Below, one piece after another: positions 12,067-24,704 of a DNA stretch of 64,000 bases. The stretch comes from Combretum micranthum (taxonomy: Eukaryota > Streptophyta > Magnoliopsida > Myrtales > Combretaceae), in contig JAMXBD010001587.1 of assembly GCA_024138025.1 (NCBI GenBank), forward strand, positions 272,967 through 336,966. Direction: 5' to 3'. How positions within the stretch are numbered: position 1 is the stretch's first letter; every line of letters starts with the position of its first letter. Both the position numbers and the translations under genes were made by a program. Below the pieces are notes generated by a model that had not been told where the DNA came from, did not search any database, and was given only the letters and a program-made list of their open reading frames with translations.

Positions 12067-12670
12067 TTCAGATCTTGTTATTATTATAAAAAAGGGATAA
12101 TTATATAAGTGATATTTTCAAGACATGATCATTTATGACAAAGTTAGAAATTAAAAAATTTATAGGTGTGGAGATATGAATTAATTTTTATTATTTTACA
12201 TAACAACAATTTATTGTGAATTGCCATTTCCCAAATACTGTAATAGAGTTTTATGTAGAACAAGGAGGAAATAAATAATTATCTATTCATGGAAAGTGAA
12301 CCTACTATCAGGGGTGAGAGTGTGACCCTTCTATAACTAGATATATTTTACATGGTCTTACAAAGGGTCAACACCACGAATGTTATTTGAATTTTGAAAA
12401 ACAAAATGTAATTTAATGCTTGAACTATAATATCTTAATGTCAAAATTGATCAATTTAACACCTAAAAAAACTTTTCGTACACGCCAATGGTACCTCATG
12501 ATATTGGTTAGTATACACAAAAACTAATTTCAAGTATTAAATTGATCAGTTTCAAAGTCTAGGTATCTAATTATATATTTTAGCAAAATTTAGGTATCAT
12601 TCACAACATTTACCCATCTTATAAATTATAAGAATTTTCTATATCCATACTATAAAATATAACATTTAAG

Positions 12671-13056
12671 TTATGTTTTGTAACTTTGTTAAAAGTGGAA
12701 ATCAATAGAAAAGTATGGACAAAAAAGAGTAGAAATGGAAATGTGTGGAATGTTTATTTTATGTTTGGTAATTTATGAAGGAAATAGAAAGAAAAGAAGA
12801 GAAATTTAGTTATTATTGACAAAAATATCCCTTCTATCTAATTTTTATTTTTCACTTATAAGGAGAGAATGGGAATTTCATGATATTGTTCATATTTTTC
12901 ACTATTTTCTACCTAATTATGCAGAGAAAAGGATGGGAGGCCAAAGTGGAAATCACATTCCTTTGATTTTTGCCGTACCTAAACACAAATATTCCATAGC
13001 TTTCCACCCATTTCTATAGCTCTTTGTTGTTTTCCAAATTGCCAAACACAACATAA
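12671..13056. mobile_element. MITE-like element with TTATGTT ends
   Basis: The left end TTATGTTTTGTAACTTTG is inverted at the right end (reverse complement TTATGTTGTGTTTGGCAAT). Subterminal sequences also mirror each other: GTGGAAATCAATAGAAA on the left, CATAGCTTTCCACCCA on the right. The length is about 386 bp and it has no coding capacity. A related inverted-ended copy may lie at about 30190-30545. Confidence 0.45.
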
Positions 13057-14700
13057 ATACAAATAACTTAAGATTTTTCATTTAAGCCCATTTGTTATAT
13101 ATACACCAACAACATATTATACATCATTCATTTTTTGATTTTTTCCAGCTTCTTATTCTTCTCCCCAAAGTACTACTACCATATCCTTTTACACCCATTT
13201 CCTTTTCACCTGTCACTTTTCCTTTTAGTCTTGTTTGCCTTTTGTTATCACCCAATTTCTCTCAACTTTAAATGTAATATTGACTTTTCTATTCTTTAAT
13301 TCCCTCATTCTTACTTACTTACACACACACACACACACCCACCCACCACACACACACATATAATTTCAAATGTCTATCATTCATCAACATTTTTTTAAGT
13401 AATAGATCTATATGTTCATTGTAAGTTATTTCAGTCACATTGCTTTTATTCTTAAAAGATACTAAGGGGTGAATGATTTGTTGGTTTGACATCGGTTTAG
13501 GATTGTTTCATTTCTATTTCAATCAAACTATTTGTCAAAAAACACATACAAATAAAAAAAAACATTTTTATTTATAAACAAACCTTAGAGATCATATATA
13601 AGTAAGATACAAATGCAAATCAAATACATATAAGATATAGATAAAAGTCAACCATCCAAATAGACCTTAAAAAAGTGATTGTCTTTGAGTTGAAATTGTT
13701 TAAAACTTGGTTTGTTCTACCGTATTATACTTTTTAATTTTCATTCATGTATTAAAAATGCCATGATGGATTTCATGTTATTTACGTTAAACAAGTTGAT
13801 TTAGACCTTACAGGAATATGTATAATGCTAAGGACCTTATTCAGTGTTCCTAATTGTCATGCAAGCTCTTTGAGGATCTCTCTCCATGAAAAACCTATTT
13901 ATTTTATTCTTCATCATTTTAGGGTCCCTAAGTACCAGTTAATATCTTAAATGTTATATATTATCTTTTATTAAATATTCTAGCATTTGTAAAAAAATTA
14001 GAAAAAAAAATATAATAATATTTTTGAAGATTTCAAATTTTATAAGAATCTTACCATAATTACAAAAAACCTCAATTTTACATATCCTTGACTAAATTGG
14101 TGAAGGACCTCAAAAGTGAGGTTCTTAGCATTGAGAATTGTGTTAAACACCTCCATTGTACATGCTCTAATGAATTTGGCGATAAATGTTTTAGAGTTGT
14201 ATTAGTAGAATTATGATGTATGTGTTTGAAGAGAAATGTGAAGCAAAATCTATTTACAAATGGAGTTTATGAAGAATCTAAAAGGGAAAGTCCTCTGAAA
14301 CAAATTATCTAAGTTTGAAAAGTCAACAAGTGTCACAAACATATACAATTAACTCAAATTAGTAAAAGTCATAGTCCATCATACAAAGTAGATTGAGGAG
14401 TCAACTCTAAATCAAATCAAAGTATTTGCTACAATTCATTTACAAAGTTAAATAGATTAGATTTGAACTTACTAATCACTAAAAAAAATGAATTGGTGGT
14501 AAGAAAAATGTTTTAGAATGAAAAATTCACTTAAAAGAGGATTTTCTTTAGCATAGATTTTAAGTAGAAGTGAAGGTGTTTTGACTAACTTACATCATGT
14601 TTGAAAGCTAAATATCATAAACAAAGATGAAAGAAATCCTAGCACAGAAGCCCAATCAAAATGATTTTTGATAAGGCAGTATGAACCTAAAGGAAAATTT
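13057..14700. other. AT-rich intergenic DNA with a (CA)n microsatellite
   Basis: A CA repeat with an interrupting CCCACCCACC lies at 13320-13358. The rest is AT-rich sequence with many stops in all frames and no recognised gene or element. Confidence 0.5.
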
Positions 14701-14704
14701 AATG

Positions 14705-15250
14705 TAATATTCACCATCCCTCTTATAAAGGATCTACCCTAGGTATTTATAGATTCACTTGTATAAAACAATACAACTCTTATAAGACATTCAAAAAACA
14801 CAACTCCCAATAAAAAGATAGCTCTTCATAAATCATCACAACTGTTCATGAACGAAATAGCAACACTTTCCATAAACTATCATAACTCTTCATATTCTTC
14901 ATGAATTAAAGGACACCATCTTTAATGAAACATTACATCTTTTCATAAATTAAGGGATTTTAACTCTTGTAAACTAAACAACTCCTCTAAATAAAATTAC
15001 TCGACACTAACAATGAAAATTAAAATAATAGAAATAATTGGTAGATTTTGAACTTTTCTTGAAGTTTATACCGTCATTAACTCATTTATGCCTCGAAAAA
15101 TGTGGGTTGGGGGGTGTTTTAACTACACTAGTGTTTAAACTTTAAATTTGCTCTTTACACCTCCAAATCAACTAGTGAACTTGACACATGGCTTCATCAC
15201 ACATAAACAACACTTCTTCACTTGTCAATCATGTCAACCTATCCTTGAAA
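14705..15250 (+). repeat. left copy of a diverged direct duplication
   Basis: Segments such as ATATTCACC..CCTCTTATAAAGGATC, CATCACAACT..TTCATGAA and TTGCTCTTTACAC..GAACTTGACACATGGCTT recur in the same order at 16175-17250. This indicates an old direct duplication or a diverged LTR pair. A TATTTATAG string lies near 14747-14755. Confidence 0.45.
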
Positions 15251-15638
15251 ATATCAAATTTCACATTTATAACCCAACTATCAATATTTTTAAAGGGAAA
15301 TATCAAATTTGGTATCTAAACTTTACCAAAAAAAATTTATTTTGGTGTATAAAGTTTAAAATACTCAATTTAACACCTGATCGAATTTTTCATAGCTGTT
15401 TTTACTTCACCATCATTGACTAGTGGCATCATGATAGTTTCAAAGTTTTCATAATTATTTTTACTCTCTCACTAAAAATTCAAATATTGAAGTGGTCAAT
15501 TTTCTTAATTTTAATAATTGGATATTTTTATTTATTTGTTGTTTTTTTATCATTCCCATTGGGATTTGTTTTGCTCGTTAATTAGGTGAATTTTGTTCTT
15601 AGAAAAATTGTATCTCTTGTGAAGAATGGAAACTTTTA

Positions 15639-15807
15639 CGGTCCCATCATAGGACTGTACAGTCAGTGATACTATAATTAATTAATTATAAAAGAATTAG
15701 TGTAAAAACATTTTAGGGTTTCTATCACAGTTGGAATAAATCTTAACCATTGGATGATATGACTGGACTAGTCTCGTTGTAATTGTTATGAGACTATAGA
15801 ATTTTCC
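15639..15807 (-). mobile_element. MITE relic, GAAAATTCTATAGTCTC family (copy 1)
   Basis: The right end, ATGAGACTATAGAATTTTCC, is the reverse complement of the left ends of three other copies in this window (23674, 24705, 31752). The other end carries GGTCCCATCAT, matching GGTCCCATT in the others. It is short, AT-rich and non-coding. Confidence 0.5.
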
Positions 15808-16373
15808 ATGGAGAATATTTTGATGCTTAGAAGTGATATGCTACCGATTGTTCATATGGGTTTATTATTCTTAACTCTTCATTAGTCAATTCTATTGCAT
15901 TGGTTGATATGATTAATGCAATGTTACTTTATTGAATCAAATTCATTTCTTTTGTAAAGAAAATCAATACTTACACCAACATCTTGAATAATAACAATTA
16001 AGAATTTGTAACATATAACTTAAATCTTGAAAGTAACTCAACAAAAATTCAAGATGGAAGAAAATGTGTTATGACCAACTTAAATCTTATGCTTAATAGC
16101 CTAAAACTACAAAAAAAAATATGTAAATAATCCTACAATAAAAACTCAATTAAATCGGTTAATGATAAATAATTTGTAATATGTAATATCACCATTCCTT
16201 TTACAAATGATCCACTTTATAATATTTGTAAATCCACTTTAGGGTGCTTGTAAATCCTTTCACATAGCTTTTCAAAGGATGCAACTCTTATGAGATGCAT
16301 GAATAGATAATATTCCCCCATGAATGAAATGATGCGATTCTTCATGAACCATCACAACTCTTCATAAATTTAA

Positions 16374-16740
16374 GGGTTAATGTCAAAAATGGTATTTGAA
16401 CTTTTGGAAAAAGTTCAATTAGGTACATAAATTTTGGTTTTGAACAATTTGATACCTGCACTTTTGCAAAAAATTCAATCAAGTACTTGAAGTTTGGTTT
16501 TGACATTTTGAGTACCCAAATAAAGTTTTTACATACATTTTCCCTACCTAATTGAACTTGCTTCAAGTAGGAAAAATATATGCGAAAACTTGTTTTAGGT
16601 ACTAAAATTATTAAAACCAAACTTTAGATAGAAAAAATGTCCATAAAAACTTGATTCAAGTACGAAATTGTTCAATACTAAACTTTAGGTACCTAGTTGA
16701 ACTTTTTGCGAAAGTTTATATATCGTTTTTGACATTATCC
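16374..16740. mobile_element. fold-back MITE, GGGTTAATGTCAAAAA ends (copy A)
   Basis: The left end GGGTTAATGTCAAAAATGGT mirrors the right end (reverse complement GGATAATGTCAAAAACGAT). Most of the 367 bp is made of inverted and direct repeats of a GGTACCTGAACTTTTGCAAAAA-like motif, so it can fold back on itself. TTAA-like sequence flanks both sides, so an A/T-rich target duplication is likely. Confidence 0.7.
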
Positions 16741-16848
16741 TTAAATATAATTACATGACTCTTTATGATCCATCACAACTTTTCGTGTATGAAAAGACAT
16801 GGTCATTGCCAAACATCATAACAATTTATAAATAAAAGGAATAATGTC

Positions 16849-17109
16849 ACAAATGGCACCTAAATTTTAGCAAAATATACAATCATATATCTATACTTAA
16901 AATTTGATCACTTTATTATTTAAAAGATTTTAAAATTAATTTAATACATAAAAGCATTTAACAAAAGTATTAATAGTGTACAAGTAAGTTCTTTTAGGTA
17001 TTAAATTATCAATTTCAAAGTTTAAGTACTAAATCAATCTTTTTCAAAGTTCAGGTACTTAAATGATATATTTTATCCAAGTTCAGGTGTCATTCGTGAC
17101 ATTAACCCT
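16849..17109. mobile_element. fold-back MITE, GGGTTAATGTCAC ends (copy B)
   Basis: The left end GGAATAATGTCACAAATGGC mirrors the right end (reverse complement AGGGTTAATGTCACGAATGA). Internal motifs match copy A, so the two are one family. It is 261 bp and non-coding. Confidence 0.7.
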
Positions 17110-17639
17110 AAACGAAAATACATCATACTATTTCTTGAAATTTGCAACATCATTGTCTCTTCAATTTCTCTTCTTACTATTTGAACATTTACTTTGCTCT
17201 TTGTACTTGAAAATTAGTCAGTAAACTTTGGCACATGACTTAATGACTTTCACATTGTCTTTGGTATAAGGGAATTAGGAAGGAATGATTAAGAGAAGAA
17301 GGCAATAGGAGGGATTAAATTTAATTCTCTTGTTTGTTTTGAGAGGGAAACACAAGGGGAGGGGAAAATTTTTCGATGTAGTGGACTTAGGCCTAGGGTC
17401 ATAGGTAATTAAATGCACTAATACCTTCGACAGGGTTATAAGTAGAGACTTAAAGCATGATATAAGAAACATGGAGGTGGTTTCACATTACCAAATATAA
17501 TGGCCCACACACATGTTTGGATGAAATCACTAAACACGATTATTTCCAGTTTGACTCCATCGGTATGACCAAGTATATTATTATGGAGATTTGAAATTCT
17601 CTAGATGTGAGAGCAAAGGATCTCTAAACAACCATCTTA

Positions 17640-18540
17640 AAGGAGTTTGGGAATTAGGTCCATCTCAGTAGAATTTGGAAGACAAAGCACAAATCTATTG
17701 AGCAAGTGTATGGCAAATGGGATGATTCATATACAAAGTTCCCACATCTATTAAATGAAATTCAGGAGGCAAATCCAGGAACAAGGGTGGAATGGATAAC
17801 TGTAGAATTTGACACCGCAGGGCATGTCTTCCTTATTAAACTTTAGAATTTAGAATTTGCATTAAAGCGTTTCAACACTATAGGCAACTTGTTAATAAAC
17901 AGTTAGATGTACTTGGATACACTAATAATTTGTGTAGTAACTAAATATTGCTAATGCTTTGTAGGCCTGTTATCACAACTGATGGTACCTTCTTATGTGG
18001 TAAAGAAGTTTAAGAGGTGGAAAAATATGGCAAATGCCCATCACATTACCTTATTTGACTACCCAGAACAGGTATTCGAGGTTTTAATTGCACTACAATT
18101 GACAATGTATAGTCAGAAGGGAGATTATATACACAACATAGAGTTGAGGTTAAGCAAATACACATGCTAGAAGTGGTAGACTTACAAAAGTCTATGCTCG
18201 CATGCAATGGCAGTGATGGAAACTATGCATATTAATTAATTTGCACATGTGGGATACTAGTATAGGTGGGAAAATCAACTAGAGGTTTAGGTGCACATTT
18301 ATACCAACAACAGATAAGAGGAACTGAACATGTCTTGACGTTCCAACGAAGCATCCTTTCCCTCGTGATGTAAGGAAAAGAGTAAGTTGGGGGAGAAACA
18401 ATTCCAAAATGAGATGGGTATTAGAGAGGGTCCATGATGTTACTCTTGTGATTTATGTGGCCAGCAAGGGAATAATATTAGAAGTTGTCCAACTAGTAGG
18501 GCATTTAGAAACCAGGCGAGTCGTAGTGGTATAAACATGC
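17640..18540 (+). pseudogene. MULE (MuDR-type) transposase remnant
   Basis: The N-terminal part includes SRIWKTKHKSIEQVYGKWDD and FPHLLNEIQEANPGTRVEW (about 17680-17800). The start of the catalytic core follows as RPVITTDGTFLCGK (about 17965-18006), holding the first Asp of the DDE triad. Most of the core, including the other catalytic residues, is missing, so an internal deletion is inferred. A SWIM zinc finger remains at about 18158-18220 (YTC, then CSHAMAV). A C-terminal zinc knuckle CDLCGQQGNNIRSC (about 18450-18490) has Asn where His is expected. Stops occur in all parts. Confidence 0.72.
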
Positions 18541-18799
18541 TTGTGTGACTTATTTTAATACATTGATACTTGATTATAATTTTTTTTTTTTTTGCTATTT
18601 TCTAATGCACTGTGACTTCACGAACATTATTTATTCCTTGTTTGTTTATAGATAGATCTTAGTCTATTAAATAGTTTCGTACTTATAGGATAGCCAGTTC
18701 AGAGATCGAGGCTAGCATGGGATAGCCTAATAATATCTTTTGTTTCCTCATTTACTTACTATATTTTGATTGTACATATCATACAACTTATATTTCAAA

Positions 18800-20690
18800 T
18801 GCAGGAGCACACCATATTACACTGTCACTGGCAAGAGGCTTAGCTAAAGTAGCATGATGGTTATCGATAGAGTTGGATGGACGGCACTTGTTAGAGGTCA
18901 GCTTCCTAGTTGTCGCATAGATACCCTTCATACAACTGGATTGGCATCTAATCACAACCTTAATGAAGTGATGATGTTTGGAGACACACATTCTGCCTAC
19001 TGACGGGGAGTAGACTATTACATTGAAGGACATTATGGTTTTTATCAGCCTCCTTGTTGCTGGGCAGGTAGTTAGTAGGAGCATGTGTATAGATTAGGTA
19101 GGCATGTGTTAGCATTTGCTTGGAGTTAGACCAACTCCTAATGAGTTAGGAGGCGGCTGTCTAAAGATGTCATGGCTGGATACATACTTTGATACACTAC
19201 TAGATGAGACCATCTAGCACCATGCCAGGGCTTACATATTGCAACTGCTTATGGCCCTATGGGGTTCTTGGTTAGAGATAAGTCACGAAACTTCATTCAT
19301 GTTGTGAACAACCCCTTGCCTGAAGAATTTCATGTTGTAAAACAATATTAATGGGAGCAGCTTACTTGGGATGGCTCTATAGATAGCTATACATAGCATC
19401 CCATATGGATACCATCACATTGCAGGGCCATTTGTTATGTGTTGCAAGTTTGGGTATGGGAGCACTTCCTATACATTGCTCCAATACATAGGAGGATCAT
19501 ATCTACTATCAAGGAGTACCCTCTTATTAGCCATTGAGGAGTAGATTTTCATGTCACACAGTATCCTACATACCTTCTATTCTAATGTAGGGGAGTCTTT
19601 GATAGATTGATATTCTAAATTCTATGTGATCTTTTATTAACACGTGCACTATGTTGATTGTCTATGGCTAGCTTATTTCATGAACAGGTCATTTGGGAAC
19701 CTTATGCTAATATTATAGATGATCTCTAAAAATTATTACCAAGTAGGTAGTGATGTATAGCGTGCATGCATGCCTCTCGTGTGCTTCCATGTTATAGAGC
19801 ACTACTACCCAGACCGAGAGCTCAGACAATTTGTCGGTTTCCAAGGAATCTCGGCCTCCTCCCAATATGACATGAAAGCCCTCCATGAGCTAGATCTGTG
19901 TGGACATATAGAGTGGAAATGAGCTAGACCTACTTGTACTTCTGTGGATTAGTCGTGCAGGTGATATGATACAATATATGGTCAGTTCAATGTATGTGTA
20001 ATTATGAAGCTACTGTTCTACATTTTGTACATTACCTCCTAATATTGTTGTTTATTATTAATTGCAGGCAAATTTCATCTATCAAGTGCTTGGTGTGCTG
20101 CCAGTTGACACTCCATCTATCATGTTGTAGTTGGGTTCATGGGAGTCAACCTTAATGAGCCACCACCACCACCACTAGTACTAACCACTTCGATCACTGT
20201 GATAGTGGTGAGGATGCCCCATTGCTTTAGTCAGCATAAGCATAGAGACGTAGGCCTCAGAGGGAGGCAAGGGTAGGGTTGGGATTAAGGGTGAAAGTGG
20301 AGCGAGAACGAGATAAAGCTTGAAATATTAGAGATGAGCCTTCACCCTCACATATTTAGTTTGATGAGCCTAGACCTTCATTATCATTATATTTGCATCT
20401 ACTAGATAGTTCCATGCTTAAGAGCTCAGGTGTAGTGATTCATACCTCCTTAGCTCCATAGAACAGGCGTCTAGCATCGCTAGAAAATATGGGGGAAGGC
20501 CTCGCTCAGGTGGATCCAGAGCCTATCCCATTTTACTAGTACGACCTATATGGTGGAGATAAGGATGACACACTCGCATAAGTGGATTCATCTATTAAGT
20601 ATCCTCAGTAGGAGCCAGATTTATAGCCTAAGCTAGAAGTGCATACATTTGTTCGATAGAGGAGGGGCAGTCGGAGATGGCAGTAAATGA
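18800..20690 (+). pseudogene. plant mobile domain (PMD) protein remnant
   Basis: Fragments in order are RQLPSCRIDTLHTTGLAS, YYIEGHYGFYQPPCCW, LGVRPTPNELGGGCLKMSWL, ARAYILQLLMAL, VWEHFLYIAPIHRR, and YPDRELRQFVGFQGI with the KALHELDLCGH tail. These match the PMD family in order, with amino acids often identical at the signature positions (LG(V/L)xPxPNxxxGxxLKMSWL, YxPDRxxRQFGxxQ). A proline-rich tail (about 20158-20180) and a basic RRGSRRWQ end at 20670-20689 follow. An intron-like gap may lie at 19960-20065. Multiple stops make it non-functional. Confidence 0.72.
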
Positions 20691-20700
20691 TATTAGCTTT

Positions 20701-22490
20701 TATCATGTTTATCTTTTATTGTATCTACTGTGTATTTACTTTTAATATAATGACCTGAACAATAGTGCCAAAAATTTTTATATTGTGTTGCCTTAATTTT
20801 CACTATGTTGTTGGTGGGGAGATGTTTTGATTGAACTGTTGTAGTTTGATGTTGTTGATTTTTGGTGGAGGACTGGGTTTGGGAATGTTTGAGTTTATTT
20901 TATAGGTGATTGGTATAATTAATTAATTTTGGTAGGTGAATTTTTTATGAATGAAGTTATTGTATTAAGGTATTTTTTTTTAAAAGCAACAGGGCTGCTA
21001 AAGTTTTAGTTTGACAAGAGATGAGATCACTGTAGCACTTTAATCTTGTCTATTCAAGAAATGAGGTCAGTGTTATTACATAATCTCATTTCTTAAAGAG
21101 ATGTAGACAGTCATTTATTATTTCATCTCTTTAGAAGACGAGTTTAATTTGCCTAAATTTGAGATTATTTTCATTCAGTTATATTTTCGTAATTTTTTAA
21201 AATAAGTAATATTAATTTCCTTTTCCTATCTTAGCTATCATGACCTATAGTATTTAGGATTTTTGCAAAAATTTGAAAAAGTAAAAATTTCCTTCCTAAC
21301 AACGACACTACCTAATGTCGAAACGAAAAGCAACAAGAAAAGAAATTGAAATTATTTATGGGATACAAAAAGCTAGCGGTCCAAATTTTGCATCCAAATT
21401 TTATAAAACTTTGATGCTTCCATATTAGGCTTTTTCAATTAAAATGAAATAAAATGATAAGCAGAATAAGAAGACCCATATGTTTGGGTACCTACGGAGC
21501 TAGGATATTTTAAGTGGGAAAAGGAAAAGAATAATAATATTTTAATATTTAATTATGAAGATCTTGCGGGAACAAAAATAGTCCAAGTTTTAAGCAATTA
21601 AAACTTGAACAGACAACTTTATTAGTGACTGAATCAATCTCTTCAAGAGATAAATTTTGGTTAAGAATAAAAAGAAAAAATAAAATTTAATAAGATATAT
21701 ATAAATAAAAATTAAAAAAATGCAAAAACATAAAAAGTAAAAATATTAATTTTTTATACTATTTTCGTGTGAATAAAATTAGTTATTATCTATACAAAGT
21801 ATTTAATGTGTTATTGACGATAACATACTAAATAGACAGAGTTTAAAAACATGACTATTGTTGCTTGGTATTAGTTATTATTTATTCATAGTATTTAATG
21901 TATTATTGATAAGAACATATTAAATAAATATAATTTAAAGATATGTTTATTTGTTTTATATAGAATACCATCAAAGAACAATGTTGTAGCAACAAACTCC
22001 ACCACCTTCACAACCCCATATAGATTGGTAGTGTTGACTGTCCTTCTTCATTTTCATCTTCAACTTCAACTTCTTGGAGGTGGAATCATCGTAACCTTCT
22101 CCTTTAACTACGAAAACCCCTTTAATCATAATTTGCTTGTTTACCTCTACATATAAAATAGCCACCTCCTGTTTTTCATCCCTTTCTCCCCTCTACCTCT
22201 ATCTGCCACTAACACGATCTCTCAACTATACCCATACTCAAACCAAACAACCACCACAACAACACACTCCGCCATCCACCGACCATGAACACACATACCC
22301 ACTCAAAACCAATATATTGAATCCTAACAAACCGCCTCACGCTTTCAATAGATAACATAAACACACAATCACTACTACCCACTGAAACCAATAGAAAAAC
22401 CACCATTGAACACACACAACTCCTCTCTCTCTCGACCTGCTCTTCACTCTTAGATTTGGATTCGGATCTTGATCTTATTCGCCCCTAAAA
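20701..22490. other. intergenic, AT-rich; diverged 92-bp tandem duplication
   Basis: A segment beginning TTAGTTATTAT at 21779 is repeated at 21871, with period 92 and clear divergence. A TATA-like CATATAAAATAGCC lies at about 22150, followed by C/A-rich leader-like sequence to 22440. No coding exon follows, so it may be an isolated promoter fragment or chance. Nothing else is recognised. Confidence 0.4.
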
Positions 22491-22852
22491 ATTAGGTAAT
22501 TATGTTTTTGAGCTTACTATAACCATGTTACTAGGTTAAGGATTTTAAATTTCGAAAAACGCTAACTTGTGTCAAATTTATTTTTAAGCGATGACAAAAG
22601 TGGATTTAGGGGATGGTGGAGGTTTCACATGAGTAGGTAATTGTTGGTGGGGCTGTGGCGGTTTAGTTGGGTGATTAGGTAGGGGTTGGTTGTGTAGCAG
22701 GCCTGATGATTCGTGGGTTTGAGATTAGTTTTGATTGAGTTCAAAAAGGTGATTTGTTGGGGCAACATGGTGGTTTAGGTTGAGTGGCGATGGTGGTGTT
22801 TGTGTAGGGATGAGAGAGAGAGAAGAACGATTGAGGAGGAAAAAGAGAGAGA

Positions 22853-22871
22853 GGGGGGGGGGGGGGGGGGG
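22853..22871. repeat. poly-G run
   Basis: A homopolymer G tract of about 19 bases follows a GA-rich stretch. The length is likely variable or error-prone. Confidence 0.9.
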
Positions 22872-22979
22872 TGTTGGGGAAGTAAAAAAGAAAAAAAAAA
22901 TTTAAAAAGCCAAACTGGACGAAAAAATAATTTTTTAATCATTTTTGCTCGTCATGTCAGCACTAAGAAGAAAAAAATG

Positions 22980-23110
22980 AACGAAATCCGTCCATAAATA
23001 CCATAGGTGAAAGATTTAAAATGTTTAGGTATATTTTTGTAAATAAATTTTATTTAGATATATTGTTGTTATAACCGAAAAATAAATACTGTAAATAAAA
23101 TTATCCCAAA
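22980..23110. repeat. partial arm related to the long-TIR element at 27664
   Basis: GAAAGATTTAAAATGTTTAG followed by TAAATTTTATTTAGATAT matches the right terminal arm of the 27664-29107 element (GAAAGATTTAAAAAGTTTAA...AAATTTTATTTAGGTAT). No left arm was found, so this is a truncated relative. Confidence 0.5.
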
Positions 23111-23673
23111 AATTTTCAAATAAGAAAACTTCTTACCCTTTTACAACTTCTACACTTTTTATTTATTTCCACATTAAAATGGAGCGCGTGGAGTCCACGA
23201 GTTGCCATTTAGACAATTTCCTGCTGAATTTTGAAGAATATATATATATTACCTTGTCGCCTAATACTAACGCAGCATTTTGTATTTCTTCTCTTTTAAG
23301 AGTATTCACTTAGTAAATTTTCTAGGTTTATTAGAGATTATGAAGAGCTATACTCATCATATTTTCTATATGCCTGCTAAAAGTGCTGAGATTCTCTTTT
23401 TCTGCCTCCTTATTATCATTTTTAAATGATAAATATTTATGTATTTATTTTCTCAAAAGAAGGATCCTTAATATAGTTATCATTTTATTGGTAAGTTGAT
23501 AATAATTAAAGGATTGACCTTTCCTTTAAAATCCAAATAAGGAAACTTATTATCTTATTATTATTGGATGAGGCATGTGGTCAATATGAAACATGTTAAA
23601 TTATTTCCTTTTAAGCGTCTGAGAAGTGTCTGGCCTAAAACAAAAATTTATCCTTATGTGTTTTTAGTTTTAA

Positions 23674-23822
23674 GAAAATTCTATAGTCTCATTATAGATT
23701 GGTCCCATTGATTATGGAATGGCTTGTATCATATCTATCTATAATCAAATCATTAAAATAATTAATATTCTAATTATTATATTTATTTTAACGATTAGAT
23801 AATTAACTGGACAAACCTGTCA
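23674..23822 (+). mobile_element. MITE relic, GAAAATTCTATAGTCTC family (copy 2)
   Basis: It starts GAAAATTCTATAGTCTCATT and contains GGTCCCATTGA. It shares the core TAATTATTATATTTATTTTA then ACGATTAGAT with copies 3 and 4. Confidence 0.5.
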
Positions 23823-24704
23823 ACGGATTGTAGAAACTCTTTCAGTTCTATTATCCTAAAAAATTCCAAAGAGAAAACTAAGATCAACCAAATAAATAAT
23901 TCCTATACTAGAAAGACTTACTAATTGTTTGAGGAAAACTTGTAATTTAGTCTTCTATATAAATGGCAACTTTTGAGTCCTATGACGAGGTACTGAGGTT
24001 GAGTTCTTATATTCGTATACAAAGCCATGAAACTGAAAGGGTCCATCAAAACCATGCTAGTGCAAAAAGATATGGGATTTTATTCCTTCAAGTCGACTTA
24101 TGAATAAACCTACTATGAAAAAATAAACCAACTATCCTTAAACTGATTTATTATGAATGATTATATTTACCATTTTTTGCATAAGATCCAATGGCGAATC
24201 TGATCACTTCCACATATATTACAAGCATGAAACTTGATGCAATAATTTTCCCAAATCTTATTTCTAAAAGTGAGTCCGTATCTTTCTTTTATTTCTTTTT
24301 CTTTTTCAGTATTTTCAAAATAATGCTTCCAGAAGGCATTTTTCTGAAGTTTGCCCTAGTTGACAAACTAAGCCACTAAAAAACTAATGTGGAGATGAAG
24401 TCCATTATTTGAATTTGATTGGGAACGATGATATTGATTAAACAAATTAGTAAAAGAGTTGAGCGATTGAATTCAATTAAGCTCAAACTTGAGCTACCCC
24501 AAGTTTTACTAAAATAAGTTCAAATAGACTGGTCACATTGCCTAAGATCAATATTTTTAGTTATTCCAATTAAGTTTATCATAAAGTTTGAATTTGCTTT
24601 AAGTTAAAAATACACTTAAGATTGAAGATTTACTATATCATAAAAGCTCAACTTCAACTCAATTCTAATTGAATTAAATTCATATTTGTAAGGACCCAAG
24701 TATA

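Larger units (their letters stand above)
16175..17250 (+). repeat. right copy of the direct duplication, split by two MITEs
   Basis: This is homologous to 14705-15250. The match is interrupted exactly at the two inverted-repeat elements at 16374-16740 and 16849-17109, so those elements inserted after the duplication. Confidence 0.45.
17490..20700 (+). mobile_element. dead Mutator-like element with transposase and PMD gene
   Basis: A MULE transposase remnant (17640-18540) is followed by a plant-mobile-domain gene remnant (18800-20690) on the same strand. MULEs that carry PMD genes are known in plants. I could not identify the terminal inverted repeats or the 9-bp target duplication, so the ends are approximate. 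Both genes are riddled with stops. Confidence 0.65.

Noticed and set aside
11877..12089. Short open frame of 70 codons with hydrophobic residues
   Set aside because: It lies in an LTR-like block downstream of a TATA-like box and fits non-coding leader sequence better than a small membrane protein.
22137..22355. Possible host gene start after a TATA-like box at 22150
   Set aside because: No coding exon or splice sites follow, and the sequence is C/A-rich and low in complexity.
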